Below, piece after piece: positions 42,617 to 50,179 of a stretch of 64,000 nucleotides of DNA. The notes under the pieces were generated by a model. The model saw only the letters and a program-made list of their open reading frames with translations, searched no databases and was not told the origin of the DNA. The first letter of the stretch is position 1; each line of letters opens with the position of its first letter. The translations under genes and the position numbers were made by a program. Source of the DNA: Wocania_A sp965224845 (GTDB lineage Bacteria; Bacteroidota; Bacteroidia; Flavobacteriales; Flavobacteriaceae); the NCBI GenBank assembly GCA_965224845.1, contig CBDDAJ010000014.1:123825-187824 (forward strand), read 5' to 3'.

Positions 42617-43174
42617 ATGAACCGATTCGTTAGAATTCTAGAAAAACACACTTCTGGAAAAAAAGTATTGAGTCTTTTTATACTTACCAATATTATTTAC
42701 TTATATATGCTATTGGTTACTATTCCAAAAACAATGGGTTTCTCAAAAGGGATGAAATTATTGGATATGCAGCCAACAGGATATAATTTAGACTATGTAG
42801 ATAATCTATTTAAGACCCTTGGTGAAAGTGGACGCAAAATTTATTTGACTAACCAAATACCAGTGGATATGATTTATCCATTACTTTTTGGATTCACATA
42901 TTCTATACTTTTGGTATATTTTCTAAGAAAATTACATAAGCTCAAATCTCCTTTTACCTATCTATCTTTGTTACCAATGATAGCAGGAATCGCTGATTAT
43001 CTGGAAAATATTGGGATTGTTGTTATGTTGAAAAGTTACCCGGTATTAACTGAGACCACAGTTTATATAACCAATACATTTTCAGTTATAAAGAGCTCTT
43101 CAACCAGTATATTTTTTATTGCTTTGATAGTTATCCTAATAATACTTGGAATTAAATTTGTGAAAAAAGCATAA
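42617..43174 (+). CDS. Hypothetical four-TM membrane protein, 185 aa
   Basis: Hydrophobic helices are seen near residues 17-35 (VLSLFILTNIIYLYMLLV), 88-108 (MIYPLLFGFTYSILLVYFL), 118-140 (YLSLLPMIAGIADYLENIGIVVML) and 158-180 (TSIFFIALIVILIILGI). The acidic motif ADYLENIG in the third helix is striking. No function was recognised. It is a single gene between two palindromic spacers. Confidence 0.7.
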   Translation: MNRFVRILEKHTSGKKVLSLFILTNIIYLYMLLVTIPKTMGFSKGMKLLDMQPTGYNLDYVDNLFKTLGESGRKIYLTNQIPVDMIYPLLFGFTYSILLVYFLRKLHKLKSPFTYLSLLPMIAGIADYLENIGIVVMLKSYPVLTETTVYITNTFSVIKSSSTSIFFIALIVILIILGIKFVKKA

Positions 43175-43184
43175 ACTATACCTA

Positions 43185-43325
43185 ATAACGTGTATAATCA
43201 ATTGCTTGTTCAGTGTGTATTTAGAAAACCCGCAGGTATTCCTCTAGTTAGTTTTCTTTTACTAATTTAGTTCTAGCCAACATAATGTAACCATACGCCA
43301 ACTGTTGTACATCACTCGGGAAAAA
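43185..43325. repeat. Cassette-like spacer, unassigned family
   Basis: Left end CTAATAACGTGTATAATCAATTGCTTGTTC and right end CCAACTGTTGTACATCACTCGG share the GTTGTRC-like and AATTGCTTGT blocks seen at other spacers of the island. Strong inverted repeats were not found by eye. Confidence 0.35.
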
Positions 43326-43335
43326 CTAACAATTA

Positions 43336-44148
43336 ATGAATTACCAGACATTTCATCCTCACCCAGACTTAAGCGCTTTGGTTAAATTCTACTGGACTTT
43401 AGAAGTTCCCTTCGACCCAAACAACCAAAAGCAAAAAATCATTCCTGATGGATGTATTGAGATGACTTTTAATCTTGAAGATAAGATTAAGCGGTATACA
43501 TCTGACAGGGATTTTATAGTACATCCTAATGCTATGGTAATGGGACAAAGAACAAAATCCTATTATATTGAACCGTTGGGAAATGTTAATTCATTTGCTG
43601 TATGTTTCTATCCATATGGCTTTGCAAACTTTATTAGCAGCCCACTTGAGAATTTGGTAGACGTTGAAACGCCAATAGAACGTTTGTTTGGAGAAGTTCC
43701 TGCAAAGGCATTAGAGCAGAAAATCGTTCAAGCAAGCAATACAAAGGAGCGTATTGAAATAATTGAAGCGTTTCTTTTAGACAAACTCAATAAGAATACT
43801 ACCATAGAAAGCTTAGTAAAAACAACTGTAGATTCTCTTCTTGCAACTAAAGGAAGTAGTTCAATAAATCAACTACTGAAAGATGATTTACCAAAAAGAA
43901 GGCAACTCGAAAGAAACTTTAAAAAGCAGATAGGTATTAGCCCTAAACAATTGGGTAGAGTGTTGCGTTTACAAACAGCTTTAAAAATGTTACTTGACGA
44001 TAAGGAAAACTTAACGAGCATTGCCTACGAAAGCGCATACTTCGACCAAGCACATTTTATTAAGGACTTTAAAGAATTTATTGGAACAACTCCAAAAGAA
44101 TTTTTAGGAAATGAAAACATGGCCCTTTCTGCACTTTTCTATAAATAG
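43336..44148 (+). CDS. AraC-family transcriptional regulator, 270 aa
   Basis: The N-terminal sensor domain opens YQTFHPHPDLSALVKFYWTLEVP, the DUF6597-type cupin-like fold often fused to AraC DNA-binding domains, with IIPDGCIEMTFNLEDK. The C-terminal HTH_18 region shows RRQLERNFKKQIGISPKQLGRVLRLQTAL and FDQAHFIKDFKEFIGTTPKEF. The ligand is unknown. It is 75 bp upstream of the VOC gene, with no terminator between, and the pair probably forms one module. Confidence 0.92.
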   Translation: MNYQTFHPHPDLSALVKFYWTLEVPFDPNNQKQKIIPDGCIEMTFNLEDKIKRYTSDRDFIVHPNAMVMGQRTKSYYIEPLGNVNSFAVCFYPYGFANFISSPLENLVDVETPIERLFGEVPAKALEQKIVQASNTKERIEIIEAFLLDKLNKNTTIESLVKTTVDSLLATKGSSSINQLLKDDLPKRRQLERNFKKQIGISPKQLGRVLRLQTALKMLLDDKENLTSIAYESAYFDQAHFIKDFKEFIGTTPKEFLGNENMALSALFYK

Positions 44149-44223
44149 CATTTAAGTGTCGCATTTTTACAATTTCAACCTTAACAAATAATCTAATTTT
44201 ATATCATTAATTTAAACATAAAA

Positions 44224-44718
44224 ATGAATAGAACTTTACTGTGTACTGCTTTAATTCTTGCCCTTAGCTTTATGGCTTGTAAGAATCAAACTAAATCTAA
44301 TCCAGAAGTACAAAAAATAAACTCTAGCCAAAAGCAAACAACTGATACTATGAATAGTTTTATTTCCCTTTTTGAAATTCCTGCAACAGATATTTCACGA
44401 GCAATTAATTTTTATCAAGTAATTTTAGGTGTAAACATAGAAAAAATGGAAATGCCGGGAATGGAAATGGGAGTATTCCCTTATAAAAACCAAATGGTTA
44501 CAGGAGTTATCATGAAAGGAGAAGACTTTAAACCATCTGCTAATGGCGTAACCATTTATCTCAATGCAGGAGATGATCTTCAAACCATACTTGACAAAGT
44601 TCAAATTAATGGTGGAAAAATTATTCTTCCTAAAACAGCACACGCTGATGAAAGCGGTTTTTTTGCTTTGTTTTTAGACTCAGAAGGAAATAAGTTGGGA
44701 CTAAATTCTCCAAATTAA
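44224..44718 (+). CDS. VOC/glyoxalase-family lipoprotein, 164 aa
   Basis: An unusual combination: a lipoprotein signal (LALSFMACKNQ) precedes a VOC domain from about residue 45 (FISLFEIPATDISRAINFYQVILGV, GVTIYLNAGDDLQTILDKVQINGG, GFFALFLDSEGNKLGLNSPN). VOC proteins are usually cytosolic dioxygenase/glyoxalase relatives; lipid anchoring would place this one in the periplasm or outer membrane. An internal ATG near residue 43 could give a cytosolic form of normal VOC length. Probably regulated by the preceding AraC gene. Confidence 0.85.
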   Translation: MNRTLLCTALILALSFMACKNQTKSNPEVQKINSSQKQTTDTMNSFISLFEIPATDISRAINFYQVILGVNIEKMEMPGMEMGVFPYKNQMVTGVIMKGEDFKPSANGVTIYLNAGDDLQTILDKVQINGGKIILPKTAHADESGFFALFLDSEGNKLGLNSPN

Positions 44719-44724
44719 GAGTAA

Positions 44725-44868
44725 TAAAAGCGAACGCATAACATTGGCTATAAGTATTACTGCTACTGGGTTATATTGAAAATTCTTTCGTAATTCCCAC
44801 CAATAGTTTGTACTTTAGGAATTTATTGCTAAACTCCTGCAAAAACAAACTGTAAAAACTAAAGCGGA
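44725..44868. repeat. Cassette-like spacer, unassigned family
   Basis: The 144-bp gap starts CGCATAACATTGGCTATAAG, matching the style of other spacer left ends, and runs to the next start without a promoter-like box. The inverted-repeat content is weak by eye. Confidence 0.3.
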
Positions 44869-45366
44869 ATGACTAAAGAAGCGTTTTTTGAAAGCATCGA
44901 TAAAATACTTTATGCCGAAATTCATCTGGCTGATAATTTAAATGATTTACTCAATGAAATGGAGATCAATCACTGGTGCTTAAATATAGATTCTAAAACT
45001 GCAAAGACTATTGAAAAACATGAACTAAATGATTTTATTAGGCGAGTAATAAAAAATCGTAGAAGTCAACTGGAAAAGTCAAATTTAGATATAAATCTGG
45101 TGTTTTATATATGGTTTGACCAATTATCAGGGAACTTACACTTGAATTTGATCAATTCTAAGCATAAAACACTTCCATTTGATTCGAAATTAAATTTTGT
45201 GAACTCCACAGATAAAATTATTGAAAAATTTCTTGATTCAGATTATTTGGAATATTTAGAAAAAGCTTCGTGGGAAGAACTAGAAAATGGCTTGAATAAC
45301 AATAATAATGTGCAGGATGTTTATAAAGAGGTAATTGAAAAAGCACCAAAGCAAAACAATATATAA
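44869..45366 (+). CDS. Hypothetical protein, 165 aa
   Basis: A soluble, charged protein without signal peptide: FFESIDKILYAEIHLADNLNDLLNEM, a basic helix FIRRVIKNRRSQLEKS, a beta region INLVFYIWFDQLSGNLHLNLINS, and an Asn-rich C-terminus (GLNNNNNVQDVY). No family was recognised. It is a single gene that abuts the next family A spacer. Confidence 0.6.
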   Translation: MTKEAFFESIDKILYAEIHLADNLNDLLNEMEINHWCLNIDSKTAKTIEKHELNDFIRRVIKNRRSQLEKSNLDINLVFYIWFDQLSGNLHLNLINSKHKTLPFDSKLNFVNSTDKIIEKFLDSDYLEYLEKASWEELENGLNNNNNVQDVYKEVIEKAPKQNNI

Positions 45367-45545
45367 TCGCAATTTATTGACGCTTATAAATTGCTTAAAG
45401 TGTTCATCGGCTGTTTTGTTCAGGTCGGCGGATTCGACTGCCGGCGAATCTACTCCAAATTGCCAAAGTCTGTGCTTAACCGAAAAATTGTAACTTAATA
45501 CCATAACTATGATTATACGAGACCGTTCTGTAACTAAACCCATCA
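45362..45545. repeat. Palindromic spacer element, family A copy 2
   Basis: Arms TATAATC (45362-45368) and GATTATA (45511-45517). The interior has GGTCGGCGGATTCGACT (45423-45439, identical to copy 1), GAATCTACTC (45446-45455, identical), and TAACCGAAAAATTGTAACTTAA (identical to copy 3). The right end GAGACCGTTCTGTAA precedes the next start codon. The left arm overlaps the stop region of the preceding gene. Confidence 0.8.
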
Positions 45546-45552
45546 CACAAAA

Positions 45553-46092
45553 ATGAGAACAATTCTAATACTGGTACTGATACTTTTGACTTCTTGCCAA
45601 CAAGAGTCATCTGATGAAAAAATAAGACAATCAAATCTTGAATTAACCGCTCGTTATTTTAATGAAGTATACAATCAAAATAACATTGACTTAATTGATG
45701 AATTGTTTGTTGAAAACTATGCGCATACATCAACGGAAGGCAGAAAATTTAACAGTCGAGAAGAATTAAAATCTGCCGTTAAAAGAATTGAATCTCTTTT
45801 GCCAAATTTAAGGCTTGAAATTGTAGAGGCAGTAGCTGATAAAGAAAAAGTTATTTTCTTGATTAGAATGGAATCGGATTTACCAAAAACAGCTAGTTTA
45901 ACGACCAAGGCTGTTAAAACCGATTTTAATGAAACGTTTATCTTTTGGGTCAAAAACAATAAGATTTATAAAGGAAGGTCTGTTGGAGCTCATTTGCCTT
46001 TCATAAAGCAGGTCTCCGGATTTGAAGGAGGCTTAATGGCTTTGATTAAAGCGCTATCTGAAAAACAAGATTCATGGGTAACGGAAAAATAA
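45553..46092 (+). CDS. SnoaL-like (ester cyclase type) lipoprotein, 179 aa
   Basis: Lipobox ILLTSCQQES, then an NTF2-like/SnoaL domain: LELTARYFNEVYNQNNIDLIDELFVENYAHTS, GREEL-type helix SREELKSAVKRIESLLPNLRLEIVEAVADKEKVIFLIRME, and FIFWVKNNKIYKGRS. SnoaL-like folds bind small hydrophobic ligands or act as cyclases; no substrate is evident. It is flanked by two spacers, making it a self-contained unit. Confidence 0.82.
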   Translation: MRTILILVLILLTSCQQESSDEKIRQSNLELTARYFNEVYNQNNIDLIDELFVENYAHTSTEGRKFNSREELKSAVKRIESLLPNLRLEIVEAVADKEKVIFLIRMESDLPKTASLTTKAVKTDFNETFIFWVKNNKIYKGRSVGAHLPFIKQVSGFEGGLMALIKALSEKQDSWVTEK

Positions 46093-46236
46093 ACAGCCGC
46101 TAGCACCGTATAAAATTAATTGCTTGTACTAGCCATTTTATGAAAATCCGTGAGGATTTTCTATTCCGTTTGTATTTGCTAAATTAGTTGCTTAAACAGC
46201 GCAGTTAATCTTAGTATAACTGTAAGCTACAATATG
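46093..46236. repeat. Cassette-like spacer with a central hairpin
   Basis: Left end CTAGCACCGTATAAAATTAATTGCTTGT; right end GTATAACTGTAAGCTACAATATGAG. The block GTATAA...AATTGCTTGT recurs at 43.2 kb. AAAATCC-GTGA-GGATTTT near 46141-46158 is a perfect 7-bp stem in the interior. Confidence 0.4.
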
Positions 46237-46240
46237 AGAA

Positions 46241-46684
46241 ATGACTAAAACAACTAATAAAATAGAACAATTATTAAAAACAGGTTTGGCGTATTTAACC
46301 CAATCCTCTGAATTGGAAATGAGCCGAAAAGAGTCTGCTGGTAAATGGTCGAAAAAAGAGATTTTGGGACATTTAATTGATTCTGGAATTAACAACCTCC
46401 AAAGGTTTACTGAAATCCAGTTTGAAAATAAACCCTATCAGATCAGAACATATAATCAGGATGAGTTAGTTAAGGCAAATGACTATCAAAATTCTGACAC
46501 TATGGAGATTGTTGAATTTTGGAACGTAATCAATAACCGAATTCTGAATTTAATAAAGAAACAATCGGAAAAAACGCTTAATTATAAAATTGAATTAGAA
46601 AAAGATAATTTCTCGGATTTGAGATTTTTAATAAACGATTATGCGAAGCATTTAGAACATCATCTAAAGCAAATAATGAAATAA
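46241..46684 (+). CDS. DinB-family protein, 147 aa
   Basis: Four-helix DinB fold: IEQLLKTGLAYLTQSSELEM, KWSKKEILGHLIDSGINNLQRF with the first metal-ligand histidine, YNQDELVKANDYQNSDTMEIVEFWNVINNRI, and the C-terminal NDYAKHLEHHLKQI with the histidine pair. DinB-like proteins are often metal-dependent thiol transferases (bacillithiol/mycothiol) in other phyla; the substrate here is unknown. It is a single-gene unit between spacers. Confidence 0.88.
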   Translation: MTKTTNKIEQLLKTGLAYLTQSSELEMSRKESAGKWSKKEILGHLIDSGINNLQRFTEIQFENKPYQIRTYNQDELVKANDYQNSDTMEIVEFWNVINNRILNLIKKQSEKTLNYKIELEKDNFSDLRFLINDYAKHLEHHLKQIMK

Positions 46685-46689
46685 ATATT

Positions 46690-46825
46690 GCTACAACAAG
46701 GTATAACCGTAATTTTTTACGCATATAAATTGCTTAAAATGTACATTGGTCGCTTTGCGTAACCGAAAAATTGTAACTTAAAACCCGTAACCGACGGTTA
46801 TACAAGACCATTGTGTGCAAGCAAA
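46690..46825. repeat. Palindromic spacer element, family A copy 3
   Basis: Perfect 10-bp inverted arms GTATAACCGT (46701-46710) and ACGGTTATAC (46794-46803). Inside, ATAAATTGCTTAAA matches copy 2, and TAACCGAAAAATTGTAACTTAA is identical to copy 2. The right end AGACCATTGTGTGCAAGCAAAC is similar to copy 1. The GGCGGATTCGACT block of copies 1 and 2 is deleted here, giving a shorter element. Confidence 0.82.
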
Positions 46826-47025
46826 CAAAACTGAGAATTATAGAATTTATTAACAAATGTATACGGTTATTAATGAATAATTATTTTAGATTTTGTAAAA
46901 AAATATAACTGAGTTTAATGTTTTATATGAATCACATGTGCTGAATTTATTTTAGTATTAAAACGTATTTATTTATGTACTTTAATGCCCCGAGTATAAT
47001 TATGTGAGCTTTACTGAAAGATAGT
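46826..47025. other. AT-rich leader before the acyltransferase gene
   Basis: Two hundred AT-rich bases follow the spacer. No gene, strong hairpin or clear TAnnTTTG box is seen; TATGTACTTTAATG near 46973 is the closest promoter-like string. Confidence 0.3.
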
Positions 47026-48105
47026 ATGTATAAAATAGAGATTAGCAAAGAACAAACAGATTTAATCAAAGGAATAGGAATATTGCTTATAGTTTTTCAT
47101 AATTACTTTCATTGGGTATTTCCAAACCCTGGTGCAAATGAATTTGTTTTTGATGCAGAAAACATCAGGAATTTGTTTTCTATTATTTCAGATTCTTATA
47201 TGAATATAATAAACGTATTTTTTTCGTTTTTTGGACATTATGGGGTTCAGTTATTTATTTTTATTAGCGGATATGGTTTATCAAAATCATTCATATCTAA
47301 GCACCAAAGCTTTTCTAAATTTATTAAAAGAAGAGCATCAAAAATATATCCAGCATTTTTGATAGCTATATTAGTATTGATTATTTATGACGCTATGGTA
47401 TATTCTTCTTTACCAAATTTTGGGTGGATTGCTAGAATATTATGCAAAGTTTTTATGATACACACTTTGCTGCCCAATCAAGCCCTAAGTATTAATGGTC
47501 CCTGGTGGTTTTATGGCTTAATTATGCAATTATATTTCCTTTTTATTCCTTTGTTTTATATTATTAAAAGGTGGGAGTGGAAAGGATTTATTTTTACATT
47601 ATTTTTTTCTTACTTGTTAATATACTGTCTTTATACTCCTTTAATGGGTACTGGGATATTAGTTTTGGCAAATGCTCCTGGTCATATTCCAGAGTTTACT
47701 TTAGGAATATTTTTGGCGTTAACACCCAAACTGACAATTAAAATATGGCATTTACCTTTATTATTATTAATATTTATTTGTGGTAATTTTTCTTTTGTGT
47801 TTTTTCCTTTTACTTTCATTATTATTACTTACTTCTTAATTATAGGAGTTCTACGTTTCTTGCGAAAAGATTATAAATATTTAGCAGTTATTAAATTTTA
47901 TGGTAAAATGAGCATGTATTTGTTTGCTGTTCACGGATTCTTCAGAAAGCCATATTTTGTGGAGTGGGCAAAAGATTGTAATAGTCCAATTATGACAATT
48001 TTTTTTGGTATGTTGTACTTGCTAACTGTTACAATTGTTGCATACTTATGTAGGGAAATTTATGTTTTAATTAGGAATAAGTTAATATCATATAGGATAA
48101 TATAA
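47026..48105 (+). CDS. Acyltransferase family 3 membrane protein, 359 aa
   Basis: About ten hydrophobic helices with the acyltransferase-3 opening TDLIKGIGILLIVFHNYFHW, whose histidine after the first helix is the family's conserved catalytic candidate. FGHYGVQLFIFISGYGLSKSF and the basic loop FIKRRASKIYPAFLIAIL follow as in OafA/WecH relatives. Such proteins O-acetylate surface polysaccharides or lipids from the inner membrane. It is the last gene of the island and reads toward rnpB. Confidence 0.9.
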   Translation: MYKIEISKEQTDLIKGIGILLIVFHNYFHWVFPNPGANEFVFDAENIRNLFSIISDSYMNIINVFFSFFGHYGVQLFIFISGYGLSKSFISKHQSFSKFIKRRASKIYPAFLIAILVLIIYDAMVYSSLPNFGWIARILCKVFMIHTLLPNQALSINGPWWFYGLIMQLYFLFIPLFYIIKRWEWKGFIFTLFFSYLLIYCLYTPLMGTGILVLANAPGHIPEFTLGIFLALTPKLTIKIWHLPLLLLIFICGNFSFVFFPFTFIIITYFLIIGVLRFLRKDYKYLAVIKFYGKMSMYLFAVHGFFRKPYFVEWAKDCNSPIMTIFFGMLYLLTVTIVAYLCREIYVLIRNKLISYRII

Positions 48106-48229
48106 ACGTAGTACATAAGTGAGAGTTTGCATAATTTTATTTCATCCTCAATTTATTATATAGGTTCTCTAATGTTAAACGAACCTCTTCAAAAACAAAA
48201 CTACCTTTATTTCAAAAACATTAGTTAAC

Positions 48230-48345
48230 AAATAAGCGCGTTAAGGATTGAACGATCTGTTTGAGCTCGCCGACGGAATGAGGAAGCGAGTAGTGAAAGC
48301 CTGACCCGATATGCCCTGAGCGGAGTCGAAGGGTAGGGTAACGCC
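48230..48345. repeat. GC-richer flavobacterial intergenic repeat upstream of rnpB
   Basis: The stretch beginning GCGCGTTAAGGATTGAACG and ending GGGTAGGGTAACGCCC is more GC-rich than its surroundings. It contains CCCTGAGCGGAGTCGAAGGG, a hairpin-forming string common in Flavobacteriia intergenic DNA. Its ends (GCGTTA and TAACGC) are inverted. It is non-coding and may be a dispersed palindromic element. Confidence 0.5.
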
Positions 48346-48385
48346 CAAATAATTAAATATTGTTAGAAATAGTATTTGTTTATTG

Positions 48386-48393
48386 TATTTTTG
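48386..48393 (+). promoter_or_regulatory. rnpB promoter, -7 box
   Basis: TATTTTTG matches TAnnTTTG and ends 5 bp before the predicted 5' end of the RNase P RNA, the spacing expected in Bacteroidota. Confidence 0.7.
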
Positions 48394-48398
48394 CCTTT

Positions 48399-48746
48399 AA
48401 GTAAATCGCCTTATCGCTCTTATACTGAATTTTTTCAGTATCAAGGGAGGAAAGTCCGAACACCATAGTGCAACGTAGTGGTTAACATCCACCAGTCGTG
48501 AGGCTAGGAAAAGTGCAACAGAAAGGATGTACAGGTTATGCTGTAGTGAAATCAGGTAAACTCTATGTGGTGCAATGTCATGTAAACTAACGCTCGAGGG
48601 CGGCACGTTCGATGTTAGAGGGTAGGCAGCTAAAGTGTATTGGTAACAATAGACTAAGATAAATGATAAGGGTGTTATGAACTTATTAATGGAGAGATCC
48701 AGAAACAAGTTCAGGACATACAGAATTCGGCTTATAGATTTGCTTA
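48399..48746 (+). ncRNA. rnpB: RNase P RNA (type A-like, Bacteroidota)
   Basis: Catalytic RNA that matures tRNA 5' ends. The universally conserved GAGGAAAGTCCG (48447-48458) and the 3' partner ACAGAATTCGGCTTA (48720-48734), which forms P4, are both present. The ends pair as helix P1: AAGTAAATC (48399-48407) with GATTTGCTT (48737-48745, one G-U). Total length of about 348 nt is typical. A perfect terminator follows directly. The minus-strand reading frame in this region is a shadow. Confidence 0.97.
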
Positions 48747-48753
48747 GATATAA

Positions 48754-48790
48754 ATAAACCCTTCTTAATTGCTAAGAAGGGTTTATTGTT
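48754..48790. terminator. Bidirectional terminator between rnpB and the convergent gene
   Basis: A perfect 14-bp inverted repeat (48754-48767 and 48773-48786; core AAACCCTTCTTA) with a 5-nt loop lies between the 3' ends of rnpB and the minus-strand gene ending at 48810, with A/T flanks on both sides. Confidence 0.9.
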
Positions 48791-48809
48791 AAAACATGGT
48801 TGGTAAAAA

Positions 48810-49562
48810 CTACTCTTCTTTAGGGGAATAGGATAAATCCGGACGCATTTCGCCAGTGTACTCTTCCATTCTAGAAGCGTAGTTCATCACTTTGCTAAAG
48901 GTTTCGTATCTATCTGGACCTAAAACCTCTTCGTTTGCTTTTCCTCTTTTTGCCGAATCTATTTCATCTGTAGCTGCAACAGAAACCAAATAGTAATTCT
49001 CCATTTGCCCAAAACCGTTGCGGTACACATTATAATATTCTTTTGATCCTTTACTTTTAAACAGCTCTTTAACCGCTTTCATGCCTTCGCGTATTTTTTT
49101 GGCATTTTCTGGTGTGTAATAAATATAAAACCATTTTCGATAATTTAGTGATTGTCTGGTTTTATCGCCTTCGGCTGGTTTATACGATAGTTCATCGTCA
49201 CTTAAAACAATATAGGTACCGTGCGAATCGTAGCACTTATCAAAACGATCAAAAAGCTCCCCAAATTTGTCTCCCATAGCTTTTGCCATTTCTGCAAAAG
49301 GACGCTTATCTAATTCGGCAAAATTTTCTATAGGAGTAATGTAAAAATATTTAAAGTCATTACTCATAGCTGTAAACCAAGTGGCTTGTAAATTATGTTC
49401 AACACAAGCAGCATTAAACTCTTTGGCTATTTTTTCATACTCCATAAACTTAGAAGGTTTAACATTATCCTGGTGTATTTGATAGGCTTGTTGGGCAGTT
49501 GAGACATTAAATGATAAGCATAAAATGCATGCTAATAAAAAAGTTGTTTTGATTGTTTTCAT
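48810..49562 (-). CDS. Hypothetical secreted protein, 250 aa
   Basis: A signal peptide ends in NVSTAQQ. The mature part has two similar halves: KPSKFMEYEKIAKEFNAACVEHNLQATWFTAMSNDFKYFYITPI and YYTPENAKKIREGMKAVKELFKSKGSKEYYNVYRNGFGQMENYYLVSVAA. These read like two dimeric alpha/beta-barrel (NIPSNAP-like) repeats, an inference from pattern. No catalytic residues are obvious. It follows two NTF2-like lipoprotein genes on the same strand. Confidence 0.65.
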   Translation of the reverse strand: MKTIKTTFLLACILCLSFNVSTAQQAYQIHQDNVKPSKFMEYEKIAKEFNAACVEHNLQATWFTAMSNDFKYFYITPIENFAELDKRPFAEMAKAMGDKFGELFDRFDKCYDSHGTYIVLSDDELSYKPAEGDKTRQSLNYRKWFYIYYTPENAKKIREGMKAVKELFKSKGSKEYYNVYRNGFGQMENYYLVSVAATDEIDSAKRGKANEEVLGPDRYETFSKVMNYASRMEEYTGEMRPDLSYSPKEE

Positions 49563-49630
49563 AATTAATTATTTAATGGGTTAGTTAATTTTTTATAATA
49601 GCAATTTTTTATTTATGAGTTTTCGTATCT

Positions 49631-50152
49631 TTAATTTGAATTTTCATCAGGGATGTCATTTTCTAATGCAGCAGCTTCAATCTCTATAAATGCTGCCGTA
49701 ATAGCTGCTGTATCGTAATACCCGTATTCTTTCACAACCTTTCCATCAAGGTATTGAGACGTTAAATGTACCGGGATAATTAATTCTTTGCCGTTAGCTT
49801 TTAGCTTACCGCTCCAAACAGACCAATAGTTAACCCACTTTTTGCCATCTTTATCAATTACCATTTCCAGCACTGTTTTATCATCAGAAAAGCCATAGGT
49901 CGAAAAATTTGAAATCATGTCTTGATGCTGCTTTAAACTTTCTAAATAAGAGATTCCTGTGTTTTTATTGTGATATATTTTGGCCGTATCAAGAAAGTGA
50001 GATTTCCAAGCGTCCCAATCTTGATTCTCATAGGCTTTTACTCTTAATTTTTGGGATTCAATTTCTGGAGCTTCAGAGAAATAGCGTTCGGGATCTTTTT
50101 TACAAGCCAGGATAAGGCTTAAAACTAATCCATAAATTATGAGTTTTTTCAT
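49631..50152 (-). CDS. NTF2/SnoaL-like lipoprotein, 173 aa (paralogue 1)
   Basis: Lipobox LSLILACKKD predicts lipid anchoring. The mature domain reads IESQKLRVKAYENQDWDAWKSHFLDTAKIYHN and ends in a strand-helix HLTSQYLDGKVVKEYGYYDTAAITAAF, the layout of NTF2-like/SnoaL proteins. It is clearly paralogous to the next upstream gene, 27 bp away, and the two are probably cotranscribed. Ligand and role are unknown. Confidence 0.75.
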   Translation of the reverse strand: MKKLIIYGLVLSLILACKKDPERYFSEAPEIESQKLRVKAYENQDWDAWKSHFLDTAKIYHNKNTGISYLESLKQHQDMISNFSTYGFSDDKTVLEMVIDKDGKKWVNYWSVWSGKLKANGKELIIPVHLTSQYLDGKVVKEYGYYDTAAITAAFIEIEAAALENDIPDENSN

Positions 50153-50179
50153 TTTATATAAGGTTTTGATGAATGTTTT

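Noticed and set aside
38621..46825. Canonical integron with attC sites
   Set aside because: One right end (GTTGGGT) fits GTTRRRY but the others do not, no R''-type left core was found, and no intI is in the window. The array is reported as cassette-like only.
38000..48100. Defence island (restriction-modification, toxin-antitoxin or anti-phage)
   Set aside because: Although small and variable in type, none of the genes carries nuclease, methylase, toxin or known defence domains; GNAT and DinB alone are not enough.
48397..48708. Minus-strand ORF of 103 codons
   Set aside because: It lies wholly within RNase P RNA on the opposite strand and has no supporting features.
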